Shown here: piece by piece, positions 44,404-54,114 of the stretch
How positions within the stretch are numbered: the first letter of the stretch is position 1
Layout of the letters: each line of letters opens with the position of its first letter
Assembly: GCF_004342845.1 (NCBI RefSeq)
Contig: NZ_SLXB01000007.1
Span: 1 to 64,000 of the forward strand
Length of the DNA: 64,000 nt
DNA from: Prevotella heparinolytica
GTDB lineage: Bacteria > Bacteroidota > Bacteroidia > Bacteroidales > Bacteroidaceae
Reading direction: 5' to 3'
Position numbers and translations under genes: made by a program
The notes under the pieces: generated by a model
The model's input: only the letters and a program-made list of their open reading frames with translations
The model's database searches: none
Told to the model about the DNA's origin: nothing

Positions 44404-45675
44404 ATGAGAAGAGTAGTATTAAGTCTTTTTTTTATCATTTTTCATTCAGTCTTCGTCGTGGCACAATCTCTTGAGGAGTGCCAGTGGGCAGCGGAGCAGA
44501 ACTATCCGCTGATAAACCGGTACGATCTTATTGAGAAGACTACAGACTTGACGGTCTCTAACATTGGGAAAGGCTGGTTGCCGCAGATTTCGGCTTCGGG
44601 TCAGGCCACTTATCAGACTGATGTAGCCGGTTTCCCGGAACAGTTTCAGAAGCTCTACCAACAGATGGGACTTGATATGAAAGGCTTGAAGAAAGACCAG
44701 TATCGCTTGAGTATCGGTATCAACCAGATGTTGTTTGACGGCGGTGCTGTCAGTAGCCAGAGAAAAATTGCCCGCGAGCAGGGCAAGGTGCAGGCAGCCC
44801 AGACGGAGGTGGAGTTTTATAATGTTCGCAAGCGTGTGAACGAGATGTATTTCTCACTGCTTCTGATTGAAGACCGGATTCGATTGAACAAAGACGTTCA
44901 GGAATTGCTGAGTGGCAATGAGAAAAAGCTCACTTCGATGGTGAAGTGCGGTACAGCGGCAGAGAGTGACTTGCAAAATGTGAAGGCCGAGCGACTGAAC
45001 GCGATTCAGCAGATGACTAATCTGGAGTCGCAGAAACGGATACTTCAGACGATGCTTTCCACCTTTTGTGGCATCGAGATTAAGAAGGTGCTGAAACCAA
45101 CCGTTGCAGAGATTAATGGCACAAACAATCGACCCGAGATGCGACTATTTGATGCACAACTCCGTCTGGCTGATGCTCAGGAGAAGGCTTTAGATTCGGC
45201 TCTGATGCCCAAACTTGGCTTATTCGCACAAGGATTCTATGGCTATCCCGGCCAGAATATGTTCGACGACATGATGAAACGCAACTGGTCGTGGAATGGC
45301 ATGATTGGTGCTCGTCTGACATGGAACATCGGAGTGTTCTATACTCGCAAGAACGATAAGGCGAAGATTCAGTTGCAGCGCGACCTGACAGAGAACAGCC
45401 GCGATGTGTTTCTCTTCAACAACAATCTGGAGCAGATTCAGCAGAATGAGAATATCGCACGCTACAAGAAGCTGATGGCCGATGATGACGAGATTATCTC
45501 GCTGCGTACTGCCGTTCGCAAGGCTTCCGAGTCAAAACTCTCGCATGGTATCATCGACGTAAACGATCTGGTGCGTGAAATCAATCAGGAGAATGCGGCA
45601 CGAGTGCAGCAGTCAATGCACGAAATAGAAATGTTGAAACAAATTTACGATAACAAATTCACAACCAATAATTAG
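44404..45675 (+). CDS. TolC-family outer-membrane efflux protein
   Basis: 423 residues with signal peptide (ends VVAQ). Outer-membrane channel of a tripartite exporter; two repeated OEP regions with long helices (~25-210 and ~235-415), TolC-like NIGKGWLPQISASGQ and QYRLSIGINQMLFDGG. First gene of the TolC-HlyD-ABC-permease-permease operon (44404-50340). Somewhat shorter than E. coli TolC, common for Bacteroidota versions. Nothing broken. Confidence 0.9.
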   Translation: MRRVVLSLFFIIFHSVFVVAQSLEECQWAAEQNYPLINRYDLIEKTTDLTVSNIGKGWLPQISASGQATYQTDVAGFPEQFQKLYQQMGLDMKGLKKDQYRLSIGINQMLFDGGAVSSQRKIAREQGKVQAAQTEVEFYNVRKRVNEMYFSLLLIEDRIRLNKDVQELLSGNEKKLTSMVKCGTAAESDLQNVKAERLNAIQQMTNLESQKRILQTMLSTFCGIEIKKVLKPTVAEINGTNNRPEMRLFDAQLRLADAQEKALDSALMPKLGLFAQGFYGYPGQNMFDDMMKRNWSWNGMIGARLTWNIGVFYTRKNDKAKIQLQRDLTENSRDVFLFNNNLEQIQQNENIARYKKLMADDDEIISLRTAVRKASESKLSHGIIDVNDLVREINQENAARVQQSMHEIEMLKQIYDNKFTTNN

Positions 45676-45763
45676 AATCAGTTTGGAGTTTCTTCAATCT
45701 CGCAGAAGAAAGCTAAAATGAATTCAAAACAGATTCTTAATTCAAGATCAAAACAATGCGATT

Positions 45764-46717
45764 ATGAAAAAAAAGATTAAGAGAACGCAGAGCAGCTTTG
45801 CCGAGCATAAGAACTTTCGTTTGGAAGGCAAAAAAATATTTGTACTGGCAAGTACGACGTTGATGATGGCCGCTTGCGGAAACAGCGGTAAAGAGTTTGA
45901 TGCTACCGGCACGTTCGAGGCTACAGAAACTACCGTTTTTGCTGAACAGAATGGTGTATTGCTGAACTTTAGCGTCAGCGAGGGAGAAAACATCGAGACC
46001 GGTGCCGAGGTGGGACTCATTGACACCACGCAGATATGGCTGAAGATTCAGCAGCTTAGGGCAACGAAGGAAGTGTATCAAAGCCAAAAGCCGGATATGG
46101 AAGCGCAGATTGCCACCACTCGCCAGCAACTGACAAAGGCTCAGCAGGAGCAGCAGCGTTATAAGGAATTGGTGGCTGACGGAGCAGCTCCGAGTAAGAT
46201 GCTGGACGACGCTATGAGTCAGGTGCAGGTGCTCCGGAAGCAGCTCATCGCCCAGCAGTCGGCTCTGGCAACCAACATACGGTCGCTTGACATGCAGATG
46301 GCTGCTACCGATGTGCAGGTGGAGCTGCTTTACGATCAGTTGCGTAAGTGTCACGTGGTGACGCCCACCAAGGGCACGGTATTGGAGAAATATGCGGAAC
46401 GTGGCGAGTTCGTGGTTATAGGTAAACCGCTCTTCAAGATTGCTGATATTCAGGATATGTATATGCGTGCTTACATCACTTCAGTTCAGCTTCAGAACAT
46501 CAAGTTGGGACAGAAGGTGAAAGTTTTCGCAGACTATGGCAACAGACAGAAGAAGGAGTATGACGGAATCATCTTATGGATTTCAGCTCGTTCGGAATTT
46601 ACGCCCAAGACCATCCTCACCGACGATGAGCGTGCCGACTTGGTGTATGCCGTGAAGGTGGCCATCAAGAATGACGGATTTGCAAAAATAGGAATGTACG
46701 GAGAGGTGAAATTCTAA
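45764..46717 (+). CDS. HlyD-family periplasmic adaptor, lipoprotein
   Basis: 317 residues. Membrane-fusion protein linking the ABC permeases to TolC. Lipobox MMAAC (Cys38), biotinyl-lipoyl half-motifs (GVLLNFSVSEGENIETG and KCHVVTPTKGTVLEKYAERGEFV), coiled-coil hairpin (~95-185, Q/K-rich). Odd: with the ATG at 45764 the charged region before the lipoprotein signal is about 23 residues long; an in-frame TTG at 45821 would give a normal signal (MEGKKIFVLAS...). Start therefore uncertain. 88 bases after TolC; 9 bases before the ATPase start. Confidence 0.88.
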   Translation: MKKKIKRTQSSFAEHKNFRLEGKKIFVLASTTLMMAACGNSGKEFDATGTFEATETTVFAEQNGVLLNFSVSEGENIETGAEVGLIDTTQIWLKIQQLRATKEVYQSQKPDMEAQIATTRQQLTKAQQEQQRYKELVADGAAPSKMLDDAMSQVQVLRKQLIAQQSALATNIRSLDMQMAATDVQVELLYDQLRKCHVVTPTKGTVLEKYAERGEFVVIGKPLFKIADIQDMYMRAYITSVQLQNIKLGQKVKVFADYGNRQKKEYDGIILWISARSEFTPKTILTDDERADLVYAVKVAIKNDGFAKIGMYGEVKF

Positions 46718-46726
46718 TTGATAATT

Positions 46727-48187
46727 ATGAACGCCATTGAAGTTAAGAATATCAGTAAGAGCTACGGGGCAGTGAAAGCACTTGACGATGTGTCGTTCTC
46801 TGTCAGCAAAGGGGAAATCTTTGGTTTGATAGGTCCAGATGGTGCAGGCAAGACGTCGATGTATCGCATTCTCTGTTCGCTGTTGCTACCGGATACGGGG
46901 ACAGCCATGGTTGATGGTTTCGATGTGTTCAGTCAGATGACAGAAATCCGCTGTCGCGTGGGCTACATGCCTGGCAAGTTCTCACTCTATCAGGATCTGA
47001 CCGTGAAGGAGAATCTGGAGTTCTTCGCCACTCTCTTCGATACTACCGTCGAGGAGGGGTACGACAGCATCAAGGCCATCTACTCGCAGATAGAACGGTT
47101 CAAGGACCGCCGTGCAGGAGCACTCTCCGGCGGTATGAAACAGAAACTGGCTTTGAGCTGTGCCTTGGTGCATAAGCCAAGCGTTCTGTTCCTCGACGAA
47201 CCGACGACAGGCGTAGACCCCGTCAGCAGGAAAGATTTTTGGGAGATGCTGGCCATTCTGAAGGAGTATAACATTACTATCGTGGCTTCCACACCCTATC
47301 TTGACGAGGTGCTCTGTTGTGAACGCGTGGCCTTCCTTGATCATGGAAAACTTCGCGGCATCGACACGCCCGGGGTGATTCTTGACAGATTCAAGGAAGT
47401 CTTCAACCCTCCCGGCATTGAGCATGAGAAGGCTGTTGAGACTAAGAGTGAAAATGTCATTGAGGTGGAACACTTGGTAAAGGCTTTCGGTAACTTCCAT
47501 GCTGTCGATGATATCAGCTTTACAGTCAAGAAAGGCGAAATATTCGGTTTTCTTGGAGCCAACGGTGCGGGTAAGACGACCGCCATGCACATGCTGATAG
47601 GCCTGAACCAACCTACCGCTGGCATTGGCCGCGTCGTGGGCTATGATATTCGCACGGAATACGAGCAGATAAAGAAGCGCATCGGTTACATGTCGCAGAA
47701 ATTTTCGCTTTACGAAGATTTGACAGTGGCAGAAAATATCCGGCTGTTTGCAGGAATTTACGGTATGGACGATGAGGCAATTGCCCGGAAGACCGATGAA
47801 CTATTGGAACGCCTGCGTTTTGCGGACCATAAGAACACTCTCGTTGCTTTGTTACCCTTAGGATGGAAACAGAAGCTCGCCTTCTCCGTTTCCATTTTCC
47901 ACGAGCCGGGTATTGTGTTCCTCGATGAGCCTACGGGCGGTGTTGATCCCGCCACTCGCCGACATTTTTGGGAACTGATTTACGACACGGCTGAGCGCGG
48001 TATTACGGTCTTCGTGACCACCCACTATATGGACGAGGCCGAATATTGCGACCGCATCTCCATCATGGTCGACGGCAAAATCAAGGGCATCGGTACACCC
48101 GGCGCCTTGAAACAAGAATTCAATCAACCCGATATGAACCATGTATTTACCTATCTGGCAAAGCAGGCAACCCGTTCAAGCGATTAA
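46727..48187 (+). CDS. ABC exporter ATPase with two fused nucleotide-binding domains
   Basis: 486 residues, organised like E. coli YbhF. NBD1: Walker A GPDGAGKTS, signature LSGGMKQ, Walker B VLFLDEP, but the H-loop His is Pro (ASTPYLDE). NBD2: Walker A GANGAGKTT, signature degenerate (LLPLGWKQ), Walker B IVFLDEP, H-loop His present (TTHYMDE). So each half lacks one element and together they make one canonical and one altered site, a known trait of this family. Powers the two permeases that follow. ATG at 46727 chosen over an upstream TTG. Confidence 0.92.
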   Translation: MNAIEVKNISKSYGAVKALDDVSFSVSKGEIFGLIGPDGAGKTSMYRILCSLLLPDTGTAMVDGFDVFSQMTEIRCRVGYMPGKFSLYQDLTVKENLEFFATLFDTTVEEGYDSIKAIYSQIERFKDRRAGALSGGMKQKLALSCALVHKPSVLFLDEPTTGVDPVSRKDFWEMLAILKEYNITIVASTPYLDEVLCCERVAFLDHGKLRGIDTPGVILDRFKEVFNPPGIEHEKAVETKSENVIEVEHLVKAFGNFHAVDDISFTVKKGEIFGFLGANGAGKTTAMHMLIGLNQPTAGIGRVVGYDIRTEYEQIKKRIGYMSQKFSLYEDLTVAENIRLFAGIYGMDDEAIARKTDELLERLRFADHKNTLVALLPLGWKQKLAFSVSIFHEPGIVFLDEPTGGVDPATRRHFWELIYDTAERGITVFVTTHYMDEAEYCDRISIMVDGKIKGIGTPGALKQEFNQPDMNHVFTYLAKQATRSSD

Positions 48188-48189
48188 GT

Positions 48190-49248
48190 ATGAAACTATT
48201 TCTATCATTCATAATAAAAGAAACAAAGCATATTCTGCGCGACAAGCGGACGATGTTGATGCTTTTTGGTATGCCATTGGTGATGATGTTGCTTTTCGGC
48301 TTTGCCATCACCAACGATGTGAGGAATGTGCGCACAGTGGTGGTGATGGCCAACAGCGACCAAGCGACACAGGCTGCCGTTGAACGGCTCTCGCAGTCAG
48401 AGTATTTCATTATCGTAGAAATCGTCAGTACACCGCAGGAGGCAGAGCGCATCATCCGCAATCAGAAAGCGGATATGGCGGTGGTGTTCAGTTCTAAGTT
48501 CGCCAGCAAAAAGAACGGCGTACAGTTCATTGTTGACGGTGCAGACCCCAACATGGCGCAGCAGTGGACAAACTACGCGACGCAGGTGCTGCTTAACCCT
48601 GCCGGCGGACTTGTGAACGCGAAGATGCTCTACAATCCCCGGATCAAGTCGGCCTACAACTTCGTGCCTGCCATCATGGGTATGCTGCTGATGCTGGTGT
48701 GCGCCATAATGACCTCGATATCGATTGTCCGCGAGAAGGAAAGGGGAACGATGGAGGTGCTGCTCGTTTCACCCGCGAAGCCACTGATAATCATTATCTC
48801 CAAGGCGATACCCTATCTGGTGCTGGCTTTCGTCATCCTCATCATTATCCTATTCATGGCGCGGTTTGTGTTAGGCGTACCGTTGGTGGGTTCGTTGTTT
48901 TGGATATTCTTCATTTCCACGGTGTATATCCTGCTGGCACTTTCGCTGGGACTGCTAGTGTCGAATGTGGCACAGACGCAGATTGTGGCGTTGCTCATAT
49001 CGGCCATGGTGCTCTTGATGCCCATTGTGATGCTTTCGGGCATGATCTTTCCCGTGGAGTCAATGCCTGGGATACTGCAATGGGTGTCAGCCATCATCCC
49101 CACGCGTTACTACATTTCGGCCATGCGCAAGATGATGATTATGGGTGTGGGCATCAAGCAGGTGTTTTCTGAACTGGTCATCCTCTCAACCATGCTTGTC
49201 GTCCTGCTGTCGCTGTCGCTTGTAAAGTTTAACAAACGCTTAGATTAA
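48190..49248 (+). CDS. ABC-2 type permease (YbhS/R-like), first
   Basis: 352 residues, six predicted membrane helices: one near the N-terminus (MLMLFGMPLVMMLLFGFAI) and five after residue ~165. The large periplasmic loop between helix 1 and 2 (~45-160) is typical for the ABC-2 family. Starts 2 bases after the ATPase stop. Forms a heterodimer with the next gene product, inferred. Exports an unknown compound; YbhSR relatives are linked to cationic drugs. Confidence 0.9.
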   Translation: MKLFLSFIIKETKHILRDKRTMLMLFGMPLVMMLLFGFAITNDVRNVRTVVVMANSDQATQAAVERLSQSEYFIIVEIVSTPQEAERIIRNQKADMAVVFSSKFASKKNGVQFIVDGADPNMAQQWTNYATQVLLNPAGGLVNAKMLYNPRIKSAYNFVPAIMGMLLMLVCAIMTSISIVREKERGTMEVLLVSPAKPLIIIISKAIPYLVLAFVILIIILFMARFVLGVPLVGSLFWIFFISTVYILLALSLGLLVSNVAQTQIVALLISAMVLLMPIVMLSGMIFPVESMPGILQWVSAIIPTRYYISAMRKMMIMGVGIKQVFSELVILSTMLVVLLSLSLVKFNKRLD

Positions 49249-49254
49249 TGCTAT

Positions 49255-50340
49255 ATGGTACTGAAATATCTTATCCAAAAGGAGTTTATACAGATTCGCC
49301 GCAATGCGTTTTTGCCCCGGCTCATCGTCGTGTTCCCTATTGTGATTATGTGCGTCACGCCGTGGGTGATGAATATGGAGGTGAAGAACATCGTAGTCGA
49401 TGTGGTTGACCTCGACCACTCCATGCAGTCGCAACGTCTCGTCCACGACATCGAGCATAACAGTTACTTCATCTTTCATGGCCGGAAACCCACTTATGCC
49501 GAGGCTCTGAAAGATATTGAGCGTACTGACGCCGACATTGTAGTAGTCATCCCGCAGGATTATAGCAAGGATTTGGCTCTCAATAAACAGTCGCAGGTAC
49601 TTATTGCTGCCAATGCGGTAAACGGCATCAAGGGAAGTATGGGCGCAGCCTATCTCTCGCAGATTGTCACGGCCAATGTCAATCCCGATGCCGACGCCAT
49701 CCGGCAAAAGTTCTTTACATTGTTTCTCTATAACAAGCACTTGAACTTCAAACTCTTCATGATTCCCGCTCTCTTCGCCATTGTAATGATGCTGATGACC
49801 GGTTTTTTGCCCGCACTGAACATTGTGAGCGAGAAGGAATCGGGCACCATCGAGCAGATTAACGTCACGCCCGTCAGCAAATGGTTGTTCATATTCGCCA
49901 AACTTATTCCTTACTGGCTCATTGCTCTGTTCGTCATCACTGTTTGCCTCTTTTTGGCGTGGCTCGTCTATGACATCACGTCTATAGGCCCATTATGGCT
50001 CATTTACCTGTTGGCTATGTTGCTGGCTCTATTCTTTTCGTCGTTTGGACTCATCATCTCTAACTACAGTGACACTATGCAGCAAGCTGTCTTCGTTATG
50101 TGGTTTTTCGTGGTCATCCTATTGCTCCTCAGTGGTCTCTTCACCCCCACGCGTTCCATGCTTTCGTGGTCATATCTCACTACCTACGTTAATCCCGTTT
50201 GCTACTTCATCGAGGCCGTTCGTACCGTCTTCATCCGTGGTGGCGATTTCCGGAGCATCTGGCATCAAGTCCTTGCCCTCTCTGCCATCGGCCTCTTTAT
50301 GGGTGGTTGGGCAGTGCGGAGCTACAAGAAGAATGGCTGA
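49255..50340 (+). CDS. ABC-2 type permease, second
   Basis: 361 residues with the same topology: helix 1 (LPRLIVVFPIVIMCVTPWV), large loop, then five helices from ~165. Conserved EKESGTIEQINVTPVSKW segment after helix 2 matches the EKERGTMEVLLVSPAKP segment of its partner. 6 bases after the first permease. Last gene of the export operon; no clear terminator hairpin in the following 230 bases, where the pheT promoter lies. Confidence 0.9.
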   Translation: MVLKYLIQKEFIQIRRNAFLPRLIVVFPIVIMCVTPWVMNMEVKNIVVDVVDLDHSMQSQRLVHDIEHNSYFIFHGRKPTYAEALKDIERTDADIVVVIPQDYSKDLALNKQSQVLIAANAVNGIKGSMGAAYLSQIVTANVNPDADAIRQKFFTLFLYNKHLNFKLFMIPALFAIVMMLMTGFLPALNIVSEKESGTIEQINVTPVSKWLFIFAKLIPYWLIALFVITVCLFLAWLVYDITSIGPLWLIYLLAMLLALFFSSFGLIISNYSDTMQQAVFVMWFFVVILLLLSGLFTPTRSMLSWSYLTTYVNPVCYFIEAVRTVFIRGGDFRSIWHQVLALSAIGLFMGGWAVRSYKKNG

Positions 50341-50527
50341 GGAAGAACTTATGTCTTTGGGCTTAGAATCTGTTTTGAATTTCTTCAATGTTTCTTAGCA
50401 TCTTTATCATATTTTTCTTTGTCACTATTTTCAATTTAAGGAATAGAAAACAGAAATTTCGTTCAAGCGGTTACTCCTTTTTATTATTTTCTTATGAGAT
50501 AATTCCCCGTCAACCGAAAAAACTTAT

Positions 50528-50535
50528 TAACTTTG
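50528..50535 (+). promoter_or_regulatory. -7 box of pheT
   Basis: TAACTTTG, 35 bases before the pheT ATG. The expected -33 region has no TTG. Leader of about 28 bases. Confidence 0.5.
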
Positions 50536-50570
50536 CAGGTCACTTTTGGAAACAATAAAAAAACAATGAT

Positions 50571-53033
50571 ATGAATATCTCTTATAATTGGTTGAAGGAG
50601 TATGTCGATTTTGATTTGACGCCGGATGAGGTTGCAGCCGCCTTGACGTCTATCGGATTGGAAACAGGAAGTGTGGAGGAGGTGCAAACCATCAAGGGAG
50701 GATTGGAAGGATTGGTCATCGGTGAAGTATTGACATGCGAGGCCCATCCAAATTCGGACCACATGCATGTTACAACCGTTGGCTTGGGACAGGGAGAACC
50801 CGTGCAGATTGTATGCGGCGCTCCCAATGTGGCAGCCGGACAAAAAGTGGTAGTGGCCACTTTAGGCACAAAACTGTATGATGGTGACGAATGTTTCACT
50901 ATCAAGAAGTCGAAACTTCGCGGAGTAGAATCCGTGGGTATGATTTGTGCCGAAGATGAAATAGGTGTCGGCACAGACCATGCGGGTATCATTGTGCTGC
51001 CTGATACGGCGGTTCCGGGTATGCTTGCCAAGGATTATTATAATATAAAAAGCGATTATGTATTGGAGGTGGACATCACTCCGAACCGTGCCGATGCTTG
51101 TTCGCATTATGGCGTGGCCCGCGATTTGTATGCCTATCTGACGCAGAACGGAAAGCAGACTGCCTTGAAGAAACCGTCTGTGGATGCTTTTGCCGTTGAG
51201 AACCATGATTTGGATATTAAAGTAACGGTAGAGAATACAGAGGCGTGTCCCCGATATGCCGGAGTGACGCTGAAAGGGGTTACGGTAAAAGAAAGTCCGG
51301 AGTGGTTGCAAAACAAACTTCGCATTATCGGCCTGCGCCCTATAAATAATGTAGTGGATATCACAAACTATATTGTTCACGCTTTCGGGCAACCGCTTCA
51401 TTGCTTTGATGCCGATAAGATCAGAGGGCGTGAGGTGATTGTGAAAACAATGCCTGAAGGCACGCCCTTTGTCACTCTTGACGGCGTGGAGCGTAAACTG
51501 AACGAGCGCGACCTGATGATTTGCAACAAGGAAGATGCCATGTGCATCGCCGGCGTTTTCGGAGGATTGGATTCCGGTTCTACCGAGGCTACTAAAGATA
51601 TATTCCTCGAAAGCGCTTATTTCCATCCTACGTGGGTGCGTAAGACGGCCCGTCGTCACGGGTTGAATACGGATGCCTCTTTCCGGTTTGAAAGAGGAGC
51701 CGACCCCAACAACGTGGTTTACTGTCTGAAACTTGCCGCACTGATGATAAAAGAACTCGCGGGAGGTATCGTCTCTTCCGAGATAAAGGATGTATGCGCT
51801 GCTCCCATAGAAGACTTCAGCGTGGAACTTTCGTATGAAAAGGTACATTCGTTGATTGGTAAGGTCATTCCGACGGATACAATCAAGAGCATTGTGACAA
51901 GCTTGGAGATGGAGATTGTGAAGGAAACCACCGAAGGGCTTACGTTGGCTGTGCCTCCTTATCGCGTGGACGTGCAACGCGACTGCGACGTGATAGAGGA
52001 TATTCTGCGCATCTATGGATATAATAATGTGGAAATTCCGTCTACATTGAAATCTTGCCTGACGACAAAAGGCGAGCATGATAAATCGAATAAGTTGCAG
52101 AATCTCATTGCCGAACAGTTGGTGGGCTGCGGTTTCAACGAAATATTGAATAATTCATTGACCCGTGCGGCTTACTACGACAATCTGGAGTCCTATCCCT
52201 CGAAGAATCTTGTGATGCTCTTGAACCCGTTGAGCGCAGATTTGAATGCAATGCGCCAAACGCTGCTCTTCGGAGGTTTGGAAAGCATTGCGCATAATGC
52301 CAACCGTAAGAATGCCGATTTGAAATTCTTTGAGTATGGTAACTGCTATTGCTTCCATGAAGAAAAGAAGAATCCGGAAAAAGCATTGGCGGCTTACTCT
52401 GAAGATTTCCATCTCGGTTTGTGGGTGACGGGTAAAAGAGTTTCCAACTCATGGGCACATCCGGATGAAGACAGTTCCGTATACGAACTGAAAGCATACG
52501 TTGAAAATATCTTTGCACGTTTGGGATTGCAGATGAGAGATTTGGTTGTGGGTAACTTGACGGATGATATTTATGCTTCCGCCTTGTCCGTACAGACAAG
52601 AGGAGGGAAGAGGCTGGCAACGTTTGGTTCTATCTCGAAGAAGCTGCTGAAAGCATTCGACATTGACAACGAGGTGTATTATGCCGACCTGAATTGGAAG
52701 GAATTGCTGAAAGCCATCAAAAACATAAAAGTGAATTATACGGAACTATCCAAGTTCCCGGCCGTGAAGCGCGATTTGGCCTTGTTGCTCGACAAGAAAG
52801 TGCAATTTGCCGAAATCGAGAGAATTGCTTATGAGACGGAAAAGAAGTTGCTGAAAGAAGTCGCTCTTTTCGATGTATACGAAGGCAAGAATCTGGAAGC
52901 CGGCAAGAAGAGCTATGCGGTAAGTTTCTTGTTGCAAGATGAGAATGCAACACTGAATGATAAGCAGATAGACAAGATTATGTCGAAGTTGGTGGTTAAT
53001 TTGGAAAACATGCTGGGAGCCAAGTTACGCTGA
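50571..53033 (+). CDS. pheT: Phenylalanyl-tRNA synthetase beta subunit
   Basis: 820 residues, normal for bacterial PheT. Charges tRNA-Phe together with PheS (not in the window). Domains: B1/EMAP tRNA-binding (~40-150, EVLTCEAHPNSDHMHVTTVGLG), B3/B4 editing (~210-390, VVDITNYI), B5 (~405-475), catalytic-like core (~485-700), ferredoxin-like anticodon-binding domain at the C-terminus (~725-818, LSKFPAVKRDLALLLD). Monocistronic or first of a unit with the YebC-family gene 44 bases downstream. Confidence 0.96.
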   Translation: MNISYNWLKEYVDFDLTPDEVAAALTSIGLETGSVEEVQTIKGGLEGLVIGEVLTCEAHPNSDHMHVTTVGLGQGEPVQIVCGAPNVAAGQKVVVATLGTKLYDGDECFTIKKSKLRGVESVGMICAEDEIGVGTDHAGIIVLPDTAVPGMLAKDYYNIKSDYVLEVDITPNRADACSHYGVARDLYAYLTQNGKQTALKKPSVDAFAVENHDLDIKVTVENTEACPRYAGVTLKGVTVKESPEWLQNKLRIIGLRPINNVVDITNYIVHAFGQPLHCFDADKIRGREVIVKTMPEGTPFVTLDGVERKLNERDLMICNKEDAMCIAGVFGGLDSGSTEATKDIFLESAYFHPTWVRKTARRHGLNTDASFRFERGADPNNVVYCLKLAALMIKELAGGIVSSEIKDVCAAPIEDFSVELSYEKVHSLIGKVIPTDTIKSIVTSLEMEIVKETTEGLTLAVPPYRVDVQRDCDVIEDILRIYGYNNVEIPSTLKSCLTTKGEHDKSNKLQNLIAEQLVGCGFNEILNNSLTRAAYYDNLESYPSKNLVMLLNPLSADLNAMRQTLLFGGLESIAHNANRKNADLKFFEYGNCYCFHEEKKNPEKALAAYSEDFHLGLWVTGKRVSNSWAHPDEDSSVYELKAYVENIFARLGLQMRDLVVGNLTDDIYASALSVQTRGGKRLATFGSISKKLLKAFDIDNEVYYADLNWKELLKAIKNIKVNYTELSKFPAVKRDLALLLDKKVQFAEIERIAYETEKKLLKEVALFDVYEGKNLEAGKKSYAVSFLLQDENATLNDKQIDKIMSKLVVNLENMLGAKLR

Positions 53034-53077
53034 TTAAGTATCGAATGATTTATAATTAAAAAATAAATATAGTTCCA

Positions 53078-53815
53078 ATGGGAAGAGCATTTGAATATAG
53101 AAAGGCCGCCAAACTTAAAAGATGGGGCCACATGGCAAAGACCTTTACGAGGTTGGGTAAACAAATTGCTATTGCGGTAAAGGCCGGTGGTCCGGAACCG
53201 GAAAACAATCCGACTTTGCGTTCGGTTATCGCTACTTGTAAACGCGAAAACATGCCGAAAGATAATATCGAGCGCGCCATCAAGAACGCGATGGGTAAAG
53301 ACCAAAGCGACTACAAGAGCATGACTTATGAAGGATATGGCCCTCATGGCGTTGCTGTTTTTGTTGACACTTTGACGGATAATACCACCCGTACGGTAGC
53401 GGATGTCCGTTCCGTATTCAATAAGTTCGGTGGTAATTTGGGAACCATGGGGTCTTTGGCTTTCTTGTTCGACCATAAATGTGTGTTTACTTTCAAAAAG
53501 AAAAACGACATGGATATGGAAGAGTTAATCCTCGATTTGATAGACTATGATGTGGAAGAGGATTATGAAGAGGATGAGGAAGAAGGTACAATCACGATTT
53601 ACGGTGATCCGAAGAGCTACGCGGCCATTCAGAAACATCTGGAAGAGTGTGGGTTTGAGGATGTCGGCGGTGAGTTTACCTATATCCCGAATGACCTGAA
53701 AGACGTGACTCCCGAACAGCGCGAGACCATTGACAAAATGGTAGAACGTCTTGAAGAGTTCGACGACGTGCAGACGGTTTATACCAATATGAAACCGGAA
53801 GAAGGCGAAGCGTAA
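53078..53815 (+). CDS. YebC/PmpR-family protein
   Basis: 245 residues. Family members are DNA-binding regulators or, in more recent work, ribosome-associated translation factors. N-terminal GRAFEYRKAAKLKRWGHMAKTF is a shorter variant of the usual AGHSKWxNIKHRK start, as in Bacteroidota. Middle PKDNIERAIKNAMGKD and YEGYGPHGVAVFVDTLTDNTTRTVADVRSVFNKFGG are conserved. The acidic stretch EEDYEEDEEEG (~165) is usual. Its stop overlaps the next start (TAATG). Confidence 0.92.
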   Translation: MGRAFEYRKAAKLKRWGHMAKTFTRLGKQIAIAVKAGGPEPENNPTLRSVIATCKRENMPKDNIERAIKNAMGKDQSDYKSMTYEGYGPHGVAVFVDTLTDNTTRTVADVRSVFNKFGGNLGTMGSLAFLFDHKCVFTFKKKNDMDMEELILDLIDYDVEEDYEEDEEEGTITIYGDPKSYAAIQKHLEECGFEDVGGEFTYIPNDLKDVTPEQRETIDKMVERLEEFDDVQTVYTNMKPEEGEA

Positions 53816-54060
53816 TGATGTACACATATAAGACTCAAGGTACATGTAGCAGTAACATCGAGCTTGAAGTAGAAGATGGGATTGTGAAAGAAGTGATATT
53901 TTGGGGTGGATGTAATGGAAACCTGCAAGGAGTTTCGCGCTTGGTGAAAGGCATGCCGGTGGATATGGTGATAAGCCGTCTGGAAGGTATTCGTTGCGGC
54001 AGGCGCTCCACTTCTTGTCCCGACCAATTGTGCAAAGCGCTGCATGAGATGGGGTATTAA
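53815..54060 (+). CDS. TSCPD-domain (TIGR03905-type) protein
   Basis: 81 residues. TSCPD domain named after the motif seen here as TSCPDQLC; also CSSNIELEVEDG and GGCNGNLQGVSRLV. The fold resembles the C-terminal part of vitamin-B12-dependent ribonucleotide reductases; four conserved Cys suggest metal binding. Function unknown. Starts at the last base of the yebC-family stop and is translationally coupled with it; an ATG one codon later is an equal alternative. Confidence 0.88.
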   Translation: MMYTYKTQGTCSSNIELEVEDGIVKEVIFWGGCNGNLQGVSRLVKGMPVDMVISRLEGIRCGRRSTSCPDQLCKALHEMGY

Positions 54061-54114
54061 GCCTTTTGCTTGAAATAAGAGAATGTAGAGGCAAAACTCC
54101 GTATGGTTTTCTTC

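Noticed and set aside
50388..50558. 56-codon plus-strand frame with a hydrophobic N-terminus before pheT
   Set aside because: AT-rich DNA between the export operon and pheT; it runs through the pheT -7 box and shows no ribosome-binding site or recognisable sequence.
50862..52079. 405-codon minus-strand open frame
   Set aside because: Antisense to pheT, no motif.
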